Below, piece by piece: positions 1-7,824 of a stretch of 36,973 nucleotides of DNA. Under the pieces are notes generated by a model. It was not told where the DNA came from. It worked only from the letters and a program-made list of their open reading frames with translations, and made no database searches. This DNA comes from Syntrophorhabdaceae bacterium (GTDB lineage Bacteria; Desulfobacterota; Syntrophorhabdia; Syntrophorhabdales; Syntrophorhabdaceae): NCBI GenBank assembly GCA_026415675.1, contig JAOAGQ010000026.1, positions 1-36,973 of the forward strand, in the 5' to 3' direction. The position numbers and the translations under genes are program-made. Position 1 is the first letter of the stretch; every line of letters starts with the position of its first letter.

Positions 1-122
1 TCGGAAGGGTGTGCTGCAGCCCCAATCCCTATGAGAAGGGAACTGAAAGATTATTAGCACGATGTATCTTCTTGTATTTTTACTAAGCTGCAGCCCCAAT
101 CCCTATGAGAAGGGAACTGAAA
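1..122 (+). CRISPR. Edge of a CRISPR array: two 36-bp repeats
   Basis: Two identical 36-bp direct repeats lie at 13-48 and 87-122, each beginning GCTGCAGCCCC and ending GGGAACTGAAA. They flank one complete 38-nt spacer at 49-86. Bases 1-12 are the end of a further spacer cut by the window edge. Inside the repeat TCCCT and AGGGA can form a short stem around ATGAGA. The last repeat is intact, so this is one physical end of the array. The orientation is uncertain; the plus strand is favoured because the repeat ends in GAAA, like many crRNA 5' handles, which would put the leader outside the window to the left. No cas gene is present here, so the type cannot be assigned. Confidence 0.85.
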
Positions 123-323
123 TGGGAGACATTGAAGAAGAGCGAGACAAAAAAAGAAAGTTGCAACCGCAAGCTTCGTTGCGATAATATAGAATATAGC
201 ATTGATTGTGATGGTCCTCTTATGCTGGTTGAAATTTAAAGCTCAGCGAGATAGGGTAGATGGTTGAGGTAAAAAGACCTCTCCGTAAAAGTTACAAAAA
301 TATAAATGAAAAGGAGGGTTATT
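123..323. other. Non-coding stretch between the CRISPR array and the MBL-fold gene
   Basis: This stretch carries no supported gene. A possible weak promoter for the downstream gene is TTGCAA at 161-166 and GATAAT at 183-188 with a 16-nt spacer. GCAAC and GTTGC form a short inverted repeat within 162-182, overlapping it. A strong ribosome binding site, AAGGAGGG at 311-318, precedes the ATG at 324. It could instead include the leader of the CRISPR array if that array is transcribed leftward. Confidence 0.4.
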
Positions 324-1295
324 ATGGGCAAAAAGAATAAAAAACAGGGTATTTCAAGGCGGGATTTTCTGGTTGGGTCGCTGGCTACCACAATCGGTTT
401 AATTGGGCATAAACACTTAAGTGCTCAAGTCCCACTTCAGCAGAAAAAGGGTGCCACAAGGGTTATTCTCCTCGGCACAGGAGGAGGACCGAGACCCAAT
501 AAGATGAGAAACCAGACGTCCCAGGTGGTTCTTGTGAATGATGTACCCTATATAGTAGATTGTGGTGGGGGAGTAAGCAGACAGCTTGTCTTTGCCAATG
601 TTCCACTGACAAGACTAAGGCATATTTTTATTACCCATCACCATTCAGATCATAATCTGGAATATGGAAGTCTCATATATAATGCCTGGGTAAGTGGTTT
701 TAAGGGTAAAATAGATGCATACGGACCACCACCTCTTGCAAAGATCACAAAGGCATTTTTTGAGACAAATGAATACGATATAAATATAAGAATCCCCGAC
801 GAGGGCAGGCCTCCTCTTGTACCTATGGTCTCAACCCATGAGATAAATAAGCCAGGCCTCGTAATGGAGGATGAAAATGTAAAGGTAACATCTGCTGTTG
901 TAAACCATCCACCTGTAGTTCCTTCTTTTGCATACCGTTTTGATACGAAGGATAGATCTATCGTATTCTCAGGGGATACAACACAATGCGATAGCCTTAT
1001 TGAATTGGCAAAGGGTGCGGATGTCCTTATACACGAGGTGATAAACAAGGGGGCCTTAGGGAGGCTCCTTGCCCGTGTACCAAATGCAGATAGACTTATC
1101 AAACATATTGTAGATAGCCATACAACAACAGAGGAGGTGGGTATGATCGCAAAGAAGGCAGGCGTTAAAAAGCTTGTATTGACCCACTTTGTGCCTGTGG
1201 ATGACCCAACCATCACAGATGAGATGTGGATAGGTCCTGCAAAGAGTCAATTTGATGGGGAGGTAATTGCGGCTAAGGATTTGCTCGAAGTATGA
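324..1295 (+). CDS. Tat-exported metallo-beta-lactamase-fold hydrolase (RNase Z/arylsulfatase-like)
   Basis: A 323-residue protein with a twin-arginine signal near the N terminus (SRRDFLVGSL, residues 11-20), followed by a hydrophobic stretch and an Ala-Gln region near 34, so export of a folded metalloprotein is expected. The metal-binding motif THHHSDH is at residues 104-110, with later FSGDTT and LTHFVP motifs, as in the RNase Z/AtsA-like branch of the superfamily. The substrate cannot be told from sequence; a periplasmic location argues against tRNA processing. The ATG at 324 is chosen over the in-frame ATG at 306 because AAGGAGGG lies at the right spacing before it and the upstream start precedes that site. 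The gene stands alone between a CRISPR array and rpoD. Confidence 0.85.
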   Translation: MGKKNKKQGISRRDFLVGSLATTIGLIGHKHLSAQVPLQQKKGATRVILLGTGGGPRPNKMRNQTSQVVLVNDVPYIVDCGGGVSRQLVFANVPLTRLRHIFITHHHSDHNLEYGSLIYNAWVSGFKGKIDAYGPPPLAKITKAFFETNEYDINIRIPDEGRPPLVPMVSTHEINKPGLVMEDENVKVTSAVVNHPPVVPSFAYRFDTKDRSIVFSGDTTQCDSLIELAKGADVLIHEVINKGALGRLLARVPNADRLIKHIVDSHTTTEEVGMIAKKAGVKKLVLTHFVPVDDPTITDEMWIGPAKSQFDGEVIAAKDLLEV

Positions 1296-1386
1296 TTGAT
1301 AAGGGCGGAGAGATATAACGGAAGCATAGAGTGGGTGTTGGCGTACAAGGGGATGACCATGTTAAGGAAAAGAGACACATACGGTC

Positions 1387-1415
1387 TTGACTAAATCGAG
1401 ATTGATTGTTATACT
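1387..1415 (+). promoter_or_regulatory. Sigma-70-type promoter of the rpoD gene
   Basis: TTGACT at 1387-1392 and TATACT at 1410-1415 are separated by exactly 17 nt, each one base from the sigma-70 consensus hexamer. Transcription would start near 1422, leaving a leader of about 75 nt that contains the hairpin at 1451-1480. Confidence 0.7.
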
Positions 1416-1450
1416 CTATATTATTGAAATCGAATAGACTAAAAAGAAAA

Positions 1451-1480
1451 AAAGAATGCCCTTTTTTGAGGGCATTCTTT
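1451..1480. terminator. Strong hairpin in the rpoD leader, terminator-like on the minus strand
   Basis: A perfect 11-bp stem pairs AAAGAATGCCC (1451-1461) with GGGCATTCTTT (1470-1480) around an 8-nt loop. On the minus strand it is followed by a run of U residues (the complement of 1441-1450), the form of an intrinsic terminator. On the plus strand the tail is only ACGTTTT. It sits between the rpoD promoter and the rpoD start at 1497, so it may protect or attenuate the leader, or stop antisense transcription leaving rpoD. Confidence 0.6.
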
Positions 1481-1496
1481 ACGTTTTGGGGTAATT

Positions 1497-3011
1497 ATGA
1501 CGATCAAAAACACAACCGAATTTAAACATCTTGTAGATTTAGGTATGGAAAAGGGTTATTTAACACCGGAAGAGATAAACGACTATCTTCCTCAAAACAT
1601 TTTCTCCCCTGAAGATATAGAGGATATTTTCGATTTCCTTTCTGAATCGAACATTGATGTTGTTGAAACGATCAAGGAAAAGATCGATGCCCACGAAGAG
1701 GAGGCACAGGATTGGGGAGATATAGAGCGTTTCCCTTCGGAAAGAACGGATAATATCATCTGGGCCTACCTCAAAGACATAGGAAGGGTCTCCCTTTTAT
1801 CCTCAGATGAGGAATACATTATCGCCAAAAAGATAGAGGAGGGGGAGAGGAAGATAAGGAATATCCTCTTTGACCTACCCCAGGGAATCAATGAACTTTT
1901 AGAGATTGCCCAGCAACTGAAAAAAGAGGAGATCAATATAATAGATGTGATAAAAAGCATCGATGAGATGAACTACACGAAAAAAGATGAAGAAAAATAC
2001 ACAAAGAAGACCTTATCTTACATAAGCACCATTAAAAACCTGTACGACAAAAAAGAGGAGTTGAGGCAGAGGATCCAAAAAGGGGAAGAACCCAACATAA
2101 AGCAGGCGGAAAAGAAATTGGCCGCAATCGAGGCAAAGATCGAAGACACACTGGTAAACCTGAAACTGAACAAGAAGGTGCTTGAAGAGATCATAAAAAA
2201 GATAAACAGACAGTTGAGCTTTATGGATGAAAAGGAAGCGGAGCTCGTAAAGAAAAGACTCGAGGAGATCAACGAAATAGAAAACGGGCTAAAGATAGTA
2301 AAGAACAGGCTGATCCAGGCAAATCTCAGGCTTGTGATAAACATCGCCAAGAAGTATCTCAACAGAGGCCTGTCCTTCCTCGACCTCATACAGGAGGGGA
2401 ATATGGGGTTGATGAAGGCCGCTGAAAAATATGATTATCAGAAGGGTTATAAATTTTCTACTTATTCAACATGGTGGATAAGACAGGCGATAACAAGGGC
2501 TATTGCCGATTATGCGAGAACAATAAGGGTACCCGTTCACGTCCTCGAGACGATGAACAAGATCACAAAGGTTACCATTTCTTTATATCAGGAACTGGGA
2601 AGGGAGCCGGCAATCGAGGAGATATCGGCAAAGGCAGGACTACCCCTGGAAAAGGTGAGAAAAATTATGAAGGTCTCCAATGAGCCTATATCGATTGAGA
2701 CTCCCATTGGTGACGATGAATCTAAACTCGGTGACTTTATCGCGGATCCAAAGTCTCCCTCCCCCTTTGCAGAACTCGTAAACGTATCGTTGAAAGAGGA
2801 GATCGATAAGGTGCTCTCAACCCTGACCCCGAGGGAAGAGAAGGTGATAAGGATGAGACTCGGGATAGGGGAGAAAACGGATTATACATTGGAAGAGGTG
2901 GGGGAGGTCTTTAGTCTGACCCGAGAGAGGATCAGACAGATTGAAGCAAAGGCTTTGAGAAAGCTAAAGCATCCTTCAAGGAGAAAGAGGCTCGAGAGTT
3001 TTCTGGAGTAG
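1497..3011 (+). CDS. rpoD: RNA polymerase primary sigma factor (sigma-70/SigA)
   Basis: A 504-residue primary sigma factor that directs RNA polymerase to housekeeping promoters. Region 1.2 is at about 84-117, a lysine/glutamate-rich non-conserved region at about 118-265, region 2 at about 270-345 ([20 protein letters not shown] and [20 protein letters not shown], the core-binding and -10 recognition helices), region 3 after [11 protein letters not shown], and region 4 at the C terminus with [14 protein letters not shown] and the -35 helix [19 protein letters not shown] short region 1.1-like N terminus is present. Initiation is at the ATG 16 nt after the leader hairpin with only a weak GGGG ahead. 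dnaG, the usual upstream neighbour, is absent. The gene is convergent with nrdG. Confidence 0.97.
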   Translation: MTIKNTTEFKHLVDLGMEKGYLTPEEINDYLPQNIFSPEDIEDIFDFLSESNIDVVETIKEKIDAHEEEAQDWGDIERFPSERTDNIIWAYLKDIGRVSLLSSDEEYIIAKKIEEGERKIRNILFDLPQGINELLEIAQQLKKEEINIIDVIKSIDEMNYTKKDEEKYTKKTLSYISTIKNLYDKKEELRQRIQKGEEPNIKQAEKKLAAIEAKIEDTLVNLKLNKKVLEEIIKKINRQLSFMDEKEAELVKKRLEEINEIENGLKIVKNRLIQANLRLVINIAKKYLNRGLSFLDLIQEGNMGLMKAAEKYDYQKGYKFSTYSTWWIRQAITRAIADYARTIRVPVHVLETMNKITKVTISLYQELGREPAIEEISAKAGLPLEKVRKIMKVSNEPISIETPIGDDESKLGDFIADPKSPSPFAELVNVSLKEEIDKVLSTLTPREEKVIRMRLGIGEKTDYTLEEVGEVFSLTRERIRQIEAKALRKLKHPSRRKRLESFLE

Positions 3012-3028
3012 AGAAGGTCCGCTACTCC
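3005..3028. terminator. Candidate shared terminator between rpoD and nrdG
   Basis: GGAGTAG (3005-3011) pairs perfectly with CTACTCC (3022-3028) around a 10-nt loop. The two arms contain the stop codons of the two convergent genes, which are only 10 bp apart. On the plus strand the stem is followed by CCTTCTATTTTT, an imperfect U-rich tail; on the minus strand there is no U run. Confidence 0.4.
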
Positions 3029-3753
3029 CCTTCTATTTTTAAGGCAGGGTCTGTGTTTCCTTTTACAATCTCTGTAGCCTTTCTTCTTATTCTTTTCATC
3101 ATCTCTTCAGGAAAGGGTTTCACAGAAGAATAGGTGTTATCCAAAATATTTTTTATGGATTTGAAATCCTGGATATTGAAACGCTCTGCATTTTTAATAT
3201 CCTGGGCAACATCATAGACATCCTCTTCCTGGTGGAGGAAGGGGACAACGGTCATCCTGAACTCGTAATCTACATGACCTTCGAGCAAAAAATTTATACT
3301 TTCTCTTATTCTTTCTGTATCTATTTCCACGCCACACCATCTGCTGTACCGATCGATCGGACCTTTCACATCCATGGCCACATAGTCGATGAGCTTATCC
3401 TCGACAAGATCCTTTAAAACATAAGGGTTAGACCCGTTTGTATCCAGTTTTATTAAAAACCCCTCTTTTTTCAGTCTTTTTATAAAATTTTTGAGGTTTT
3501 TATGGATTGTCGGCTCCCCTCCTGTTATCACAACCCTCTCAACCCATACCTTGTATTTTCTCAAGGTCGAGAAGATGTAACCATGGGGTACATCTTCTAA
3601 CGTATCGGGGTTTAAGACGAGATCAGGATTGTGGCAGTAAGGGCATCTGAAATTACACCCCCCGGTGAAGAGAACCGAGGATAGATAACCCTTCCAATCT
3701 ATAAAGCTCGTTTCTATAAAACCTTTGACGGGGAGTCTATCTTTTATTGACAA
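3022..3753 (-). CDS. nrdG: Anaerobic ribonucleoside-triphosphate reductase activating protein (radical SAM)
   Basis: A 243-residue radical-SAM enzyme that installs the glycyl radical on NrdD. The cluster motif CNFRCPYC (Cys33, Cys37, Cys40) is followed by the glycine-rich VVITGGEPT motif and a full C-terminal part of the barrel. At 243 residues it is longer than the compact E. coli NrdG and resembles the NrdG2-type activases. It is the last gene of an nrdD, thioredoxin-like, nrdG operon, and its start overlaps the upstream gene by 17 bp, implying translational coupling. The assignment rests on the motif and on adjacency to nrdD. Confidence 0.92.
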   Translation of the reverse strand: MSIKDRLPVKGFIETSFIDWKGYLSSVLFTGGCNFRCPYCHNPDLVLNPDTLEDVPHGYIFSTLRKYKVWVERVVITGGEPTIHKNLKNFIKRLKKEGFLIKLDTNGSNPYVLKDLVEDKLIDYVAMDVKGPIDRYSRWCGVEIDTERIRESINFLLEGHVDYEFRMTVVPFLHQEEDVYDVAQDIKNAERFNIQDFKSIKNILDNTYSSVKPFPEEMMKRIRRKATEIVKGNTDPALKIEGE

Positions 3754-4000
3754 TATAAAGTACCTCCTCGATCTTAGGTACAGTCCCCCTCCACTCTTTC
3801 ACTAAGTTTTCTCCATCGTCTTCTATAAGAATGGTTGGCAGGGCCATCACCCTGTAGAACGTTGCCTCCGCGAGACCTTCTGCCGTCCCTACGTTGTAGG
3901 ATAGAGTATTTACCATGTGTTGTTTCAGGTTATCTTTCAGTTTTTTTGCACTGGGGCATAAAGGGCAATCATCTTTGTAGAAGATTTTTACAGTATCCAT
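3737..4000 (-). CDS. Small thioredoxin/glutaredoxin-like protein in the nrd operon
   Basis: An 87-residue thioredoxin-fold protein with an N-terminal CPLC redox motif (Cys12-Cys15, within DDCPLCPSAKK) after a short first beta strand, and a cis-proline-like LPTILI motif. The size fits glutaredoxin or NrdH-like carriers. Between nrdD and nrdG, it is a likely electron donor to the reductase; many class III enzymes use formate, but a thioredoxin-dependent subtype is known. ATG at 4000 is preferred over TTG at 4006, because AGGAGG ends directly against the TTG and is 6 nt from the ATG. Confidence 0.8.
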   Translation of the reverse strand: MDTVKIFYKDDCPLCPSAKKLKDNLKQHMVNTLSYNVGTAEGLAEATFYRVMALPTILIEDDGENLVKEWRGTVPKIEEVLYIVNKR

Positions 4001-4033
4001 GGTCAACCTCCTTTCTCATTCGCTTCCGACTTT

Positions 4034-6124
4034 CTATTCGTTAGCAACGAGCATCTTTTTTGAGAAATATTCTCCATTTCTATATCTGTCCTTTAATTCG
4101 CCGAGTTTACCCTTATTCCAGCCTGAAATCTTTGTGAAATACCCTGTAATCCTCGTGATGCCGTCTACATCATAGGAATGGCATGTGGGGGAAGGGCAGA
4201 ATTCGTGGAGTCCCCTGAAGGTCTTGCCGCATCTGTTGCATATGGTAAACTCGGGGGAGAAGGCTATCTGGTCATTCGTTGTGTATTTGAACGTCTTTAA
4301 AACAAAGTCTGCAATCGCCTCTTTTGTAGGATGGGATTCGCCGAGCCATATGTGGGAGATAGAACCTGCCTCTATCAGGGGATGGAATATCCCTTCGTTT
4401 GTTACCCGTTCGATGGGGTTTATATGGGATTTTATATTAAGGTGGGTGGAATTCGTGTAGTAGACCTCCCCTGTAGATATATCACCTTTGATCACCCGGG
4501 CGGATAAGGGGGAGAAGTGGTGGAGATCGAGCTTTGCGAATCTGTAACTTGTGCTCTCTGCTGGGGTCTGTTCGAGGACGACCTTGATCCCTTCCTGTTT
4601 TTCCATCTTTTCCGTCAGCAGTTTCATATGGGCTATAATCTTTAATCCGAATTTGAGCGCCCTTTTAGACTCGTGCAACTCTTCTCCGGTATGGACCTGC
4701 ACCATTTCGTTGAGTCCCACCATGCCTATCAGATGGGATGCCCTGTTAAACCTGAGATAGGGCATTCCGTCTCTGTTCATGGTCAGAAGGGAAAGGGGAC
4801 CGTTTTCTCCTAATGAGAGGAGTTTTTCAAGAAAGGCCCTTTTCTGTTTGTGGGCCTTAACCGCAAGAAGGAATCTCTCCCCGAGGAGATTGAATAGTTT
4901 TGTGTCATCCTTCTTGGCAGCGTAGGCAATTCTCGGCAGATTTATCGATACATTTTGGAGTGCACAGTACCTCATTCTCCATGGCTGTTTTGCATCGAGG
5001 AGGTCCTTTTCTTCAAGTTTGAAGCTTAAACGGCAGCATTCCGATATCTTGGCGGTCTCACCCCTGTCAAAAACAAAATATGTGTTACCTTTATCGGCAG
5101 CCACATCACAGATGTGGTAGAGAAAATCCATGTTACCTTCGGTCTTAAAGAATTTTTCTGTTATGTGGACAAGGGGTTTTGGAAAGAAGAAGGGTCTTCC
5201 CGAACCATCCCCTTCTTTATAGACTTCAAACAACTTCCAGACAAACCTCTGGGCCTCTTTCTCGTAATCACCGTAAGTTTTACCTGTAAACTTACCTGAT
5301 GGGCCAATGGCAGGGGTATCGACGAAGTGTTTCGGTACCTCCCAGTACAGGTTTATATCTGAGAAAATCGCCTGCCCTCCCCTTGCAACTGCCTGCTGGG
5401 AGAACTCGAAGACGAGCATCTGGGCGAGCTGCTTTACCTCTTCATCGCTCATACCTTCGAGATACGGGGCAAAAAAGATATTGACCGCATCCCATCCTAT
5501 GGCCCCGGCAAAATTACTCTGAAGGGCAGCGGCAAACTTGATCAAATGGGCGAGAAGGACTTCAGGGTGTTTTGCCGGTTTTGCCATGGACAGAGAGTGG
5601 GGGAGGTTAAGACCGAATTTCTTTATATACTCAAGGGACTGGCCACTGCAGTATGGACGATCTACAAAACCCAAGTCGTGGAGGTGTATATCTCCATTCA
5701 TGTGGGCATCCGCCACATCCAGTGAAAAGACTGAAAGGAGGGCATATTCCTTCTTTATCCTCTCCGCAAGGGTGAGGTTTGTGGCCTCAGGTCCATGGGG
5801 AACATTGGCATTTTCCTTGTTTGGATGGAGGATAAGGCTATCCACATCGTATATGGGCATACCAAGCCTTGTATGTTTTCTCCTTGCGTCTTCTAAGCCC
5901 TTTTCTATGAGCTTTGCGTTGACGAGTTCCCTGATAAGGGGGGCCGTTACCACCTTTACCCCTGATTTCCTTATCATGCCCTCCACTTCTTTGCTGATTT
6001 CGGTGGCGGTATCGAGGTCGATAAAGGTCTCCCTTATTAGGGCATCGACGATCTTCTCCCTATTCCAGTCCGATATGGTCTCTTCAGATGTCCTTACAAA
6101 AAGATTCAGGTCTGTCGTTTCCAT
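4034..6124 (-). CDS. nrdD: Anaerobic (class III) ribonucleoside-triphosphate reductase
   Basis: A 696-residue glycyl-radical enzyme that makes deoxyribonucleotides without oxygen. The N terminus (about residues 10-95) is an ATP-cone allosteric domain. The catalytic barrel includes the conserved region around DVADAHMNGDIHLHDLGFVD, and the C terminus has a zinc-ribbon cysteine set (CNRCGKTF, then CPSPTC) followed by RITGYF, whose Gly661 is the expected radical site. The length is normal for the family. A good AGAAGGGGG site precedes the ATG. It leads the three-gene operon, and its promoter is overlapped by two NrdR-type boxes, so repression when dNTPs are plentiful is expected. Confidence 0.96.
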   Translation of the reverse strand: METTDLNLFVRTSEETISDWNREKIVDALIRETFIDLDTATEISKEVEGMIRKSGVKVVTAPLIRELVNAKLIEKGLEDARRKHTRLGMPIYDVDSLILHPNKENANVPHGPEATNLTLAERIKKEYALLSVFSLDVADAHMNGDIHLHDLGFVDRPYCSGQSLEYIKKFGLNLPHSLSMAKPAKHPEVLLAHLIKFAAALQSNFAGAIGWDAVNIFFAPYLEGMSDEEVKQLAQMLVFEFSQQAVARGGQAIFSDINLYWEVPKHFVDTPAIGPSGKFTGKTYGDYEKEAQRFVWKLFEVYKEGDGSGRPFFFPKPLVHITEKFFKTEGNMDFLYHICDVAADKGNTYFVFDRGETAKISECCRLSFKLEEKDLLDAKQPWRMRYCALQNVSINLPRIAYAAKKDDTKLFNLLGERFLLAVKAHKQKRAFLEKLLSLGENGPLSLLTMNRDGMPYLRFNRASHLIGMVGLNEMVQVHTGEELHESKRALKFGLKIIAHMKLLTEKMEKQEGIKVVLEQTPAESTSYRFAKLDLHHFSPLSARVIKGDISTGEVYYTNSTHLNIKSHINPIERVTNEGIFHPLIEAGSISHIWLGESHPTKEAIADFVLKTFKYTTNDQIAFSPEFTICNRCGKTFRGLHEFCPSPTCHSYDVDGITRITGYFTKISGWNKGKLGELKDRYRNGEYFSKKMLVANE

Positions 6125-6164
6125 TAAGCCCCCTTCTAAAATTTAGCAATTAAGTCTTGTACTG

Positions 6165-6211
6165 ATACTATATTTAGTATAATTACAAAATGTCAATACT
6201 ATATATAGTAA
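6165..6211 (-). promoter_or_regulatory. nrdD promoter with two NrdR boxes
   Basis: Two near-palindromic 16-bp elements, ATACTATATTTAGTAT (6165-6180) and ATACTATATATAGTAA (6196-6211), match the NrdR-box pattern with a CTATAT core. Their starts are 31 bp apart, about three helical turns, as in characterised NrdR sites. On the minus strand TTGACA (complement of 6191-6196) and TATAGT (complement of 6167-6172), 18 nt apart, form the nrdD promoter. One box covers the -10 and the other abuts the -35. nrdR itself is not in this window. Confidence 0.78.
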
Positions 6212-6287
6212 AAGTTTATAAAAGTATATGTATTCGTGTCAAGTAAATTTTTGAGAAAAAACAAAGGATGTTTGTCTATGATATTTC

Positions 6288-6911
6288 TTATCTTTTTTCT
6301 AAGGATTCAAAACAGGGTATGCACATATATTTACCGAATATGCGCCTGATCCTCGTCTCCATTACCGATTCAGCACAGGATTCACAGGTTATACTCATCA
6401 TCCTTCTTGCCCTTTGAGGAACAGGGTATGGGGGTATTTTAAGTTCGAATAGCTCAGAGAAATCCGATTCAAGTATATATTTTATGGCAGCATCCCTCAA
6501 TGTTTGCCACTCTTCGTACTCCTTATCGCTTAAACCCTCCTCCTGTTGCTTTTTCGTGAGGGTTGCCATATCCCTCCCGGAGGGACCCATGACATTATTC
6601 TTTGCCACTATACGAATCCCTTTATCGTCTCTTCTTGAAAAGAACGTGAAAGCGATCTTTCCGTAGTCTTTAAAGATGAGGTTGCCTTTACCGAAGGTGC
6701 ACCCTGTTATAAACTGTATTGCGTCTACGGCACACATATCCGTCTCCACCACAGCAACGATCTCTTCATCGTAAGCCCTGCCCATCTTCTTTGCGATGTA
6801 GTCGGCAACCCTTATCCCTATGGCGAGCCCTGGACAGAAATGGCCGTGAAACTCTTCTGTTTTCTTTATAAGTACTCCGTCTATCCCTGTGTATGTGTTC
6901 TTATCGGACAT
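6288..6911 (-). CDS. FmdE-family protein with C-terminal zinc-ribbon cysteines
   Basis: A 207-residue member of the family named after the tungsten formylmethanofuran dehydrogenase subunit E. The signature EFHGHFCPGLAIG lies near residues 19-31, and TDMCAVDAIQFITGCTFGKG follows. The C terminus carries CESC and CIPC pairs in a TRAR/DksA-like zinc ribbon. In bacteria such proteins occur without the methanogenic enzyme, and their role is unsettled; molybdenum/tungsten enzyme maturation is one suggestion. An AAGGAGA site precedes the ATG. No formylmethanofuran dehydrogenase or molybdopterin genes are adjacent. Confidence 0.85.
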   Translation of the reverse strand: MSDKNTYTGIDGVLIKKTEEFHGHFCPGLAIGIRVADYIAKKMGRAYDEEIVAVVETDMCAVDAIQFITGCTFGKGNLIFKDYGKIAFTFFSRRDDKGIRIVAKNNVMGPSGRDMATLTKKQQEEGLSDKEYEEWQTLRDAAIKYILESDFSELFELKIPPYPVPQRARRMMSITCESCAESVMETRIRRIFGKYMCIPCFESLEKR

Positions 6912-7003
6912 GGCAATCTCCTTTGCATATTTTATATCAAGGGTCTCTCTATCTCACAAAAATAATACAAAATTATAAAATATAACACCAGTAAAATATA
7001 AAC

Positions 7004-7032
7004 TTGATTTATCAAAATGATAAAAGTATCAT
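7004..7032. promoter_or_regulatory. Two adjacent palindromes upstream of the ABC transporter genes
   Basis: TTGATTTATCAA (7004-7015) is a perfect inverted repeat with a 2-bp centre, and ATGATA-AAAG-TATCAT (7017-7032) is a second with 6-bp arms. They lie in an AT-rich intergenic region about 80 bp ahead of the ABC ATPase and could be operators of a metal-responsive repressor. The identity of the regulator is unknown. Confidence 0.35.
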
Positions 7033-7113
7033 ATTAGACAAAAAAATAATAGGTGTTATTAATAATAAAAATGTAGCAAAAAATCTATGTAAAGGGTTGT
7101 GTTAGGGGGTTTG

Positions 7114-7791
7114 ATGCACCATTCGGTGGAACTAAAGGGTGTAGATATTTCCATAGGGGGTCTCCCCCTTCTAAGGGATGTTAACATCGAGGCGATGCCA
7201 TGTGAGATGGTAGCGATAATAGGTGCTAACGGTACCGGGAAGACGACACTTCTCAAGGTGACAAATGGAACATTCAGGCCTGATAGAGGGAAGGTCTATG
7301 TAATGCATCAGGACCTTTTTGAACATAAAAAGCCGGAGGAATTGAGAAAAGAGATAGCGGTCGTCCCGCAGAAATCGAATAGCCTCCGTTTCCCCATAAA
7401 GGTTGAGGATGCCGTTCTTATGGGGAGGTACGGTAAGATAGGGATAATGAGAAGACCAAAGGAGGTTGACCGCTCAAAGGCATATGAGGCAATGAGCTTA
7501 ACAGGGATAACCTCTTTTGCAAAGAGGCTCGTCCACGAACTCTCCGGAGGGGAACAGCAGAAAGTGGCCCTTGCCCGGGCCCTTGCCCAGGAGCCACAGA
7601 TACTCCTCCTCGATGAGCCGACAACCTTTCTCGATGCTCCATCTAAAGCTGAGATTATGGAAACGATACATAATATGCACAGACAGAGACATTTAACGAC
7701 GATCATGGTATCCCACGAGGAGGAATGGGTGAAAAATTATGCAAATAAGGTATACCTCTTGAGAGATAAGGCCTGTTACAGGATAGTTTAG
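7114..7791 (+). CDS. ABC transporter ATP-binding protein (metal/ZnuC-like)
   Basis: A 225-residue ABC ATPase with Walker A GANGTGKT near residues 36-43, the ABC signature LSGGEQQ, Walker B ILLLDEPT and a switch histidine in MVSHEEE. It most resembles the ZnuC/MntB and iron-chelate ATPases. ATG at 7114 is chosen because AGGGGG (7104-7109) lies 4 nt before it; a GTG at 7099 in the same frame lies ahead of that site. It forms a two-gene operon with the substrate-binding protein 33 nt downstream. No membrane permease gene is adjacent, which is odd for such a system. Confidence 0.85.
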   Translation: MHHSVELKGVDISIGGLPLLRDVNIEAMPCEMVAIIGANGTGKTTLLKVTNGTFRPDRGKVYVMHQDLFEHKKPEELRKEIAVVPQKSNSLRFPIKVEDAVLMGRYGKIGIMRRPKEVDRSKAYEAMSLTGITSFAKRLVHELSGGEQQKVALARALAQEPQILLLDEPTTFLDAPSKAEIMETIHNMHRQRHLTTIMVSHEEEWVKNYANKVYLLRDKACYRIV

Positions 7792-7824
7792 AAGTTTTAA
7801 GTCTTAATAGAAGGAGGAACATCA

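Noticed and set aside
1296-1391. Open frame continuing 31 codons past the TGA stop of the MBL-fold gene, suggesting read-through or selenocysteine.
   Set aside because: A stretch this short without a stop is expected by chance, no SECIS-like structure was recognised beside the TGA, and the family does not need the extension.
5538-6146. A long 202-codon open frame on the plus strand, antisense to nrdD.
   Set aside because: It lies opposite well-conserved nrdD coding sequence, has no Shine-Dalgarno sequence or family resemblance, and even crosses the nrdD promoter side.
7004-7015. TTGATTTATCAA as an FNR box.
   Set aside because: FNR sites have a 4-bp centre between TTGAT and ATCAA; here the centre is 2 bp, so it is kept only as an unidentified palindrome.
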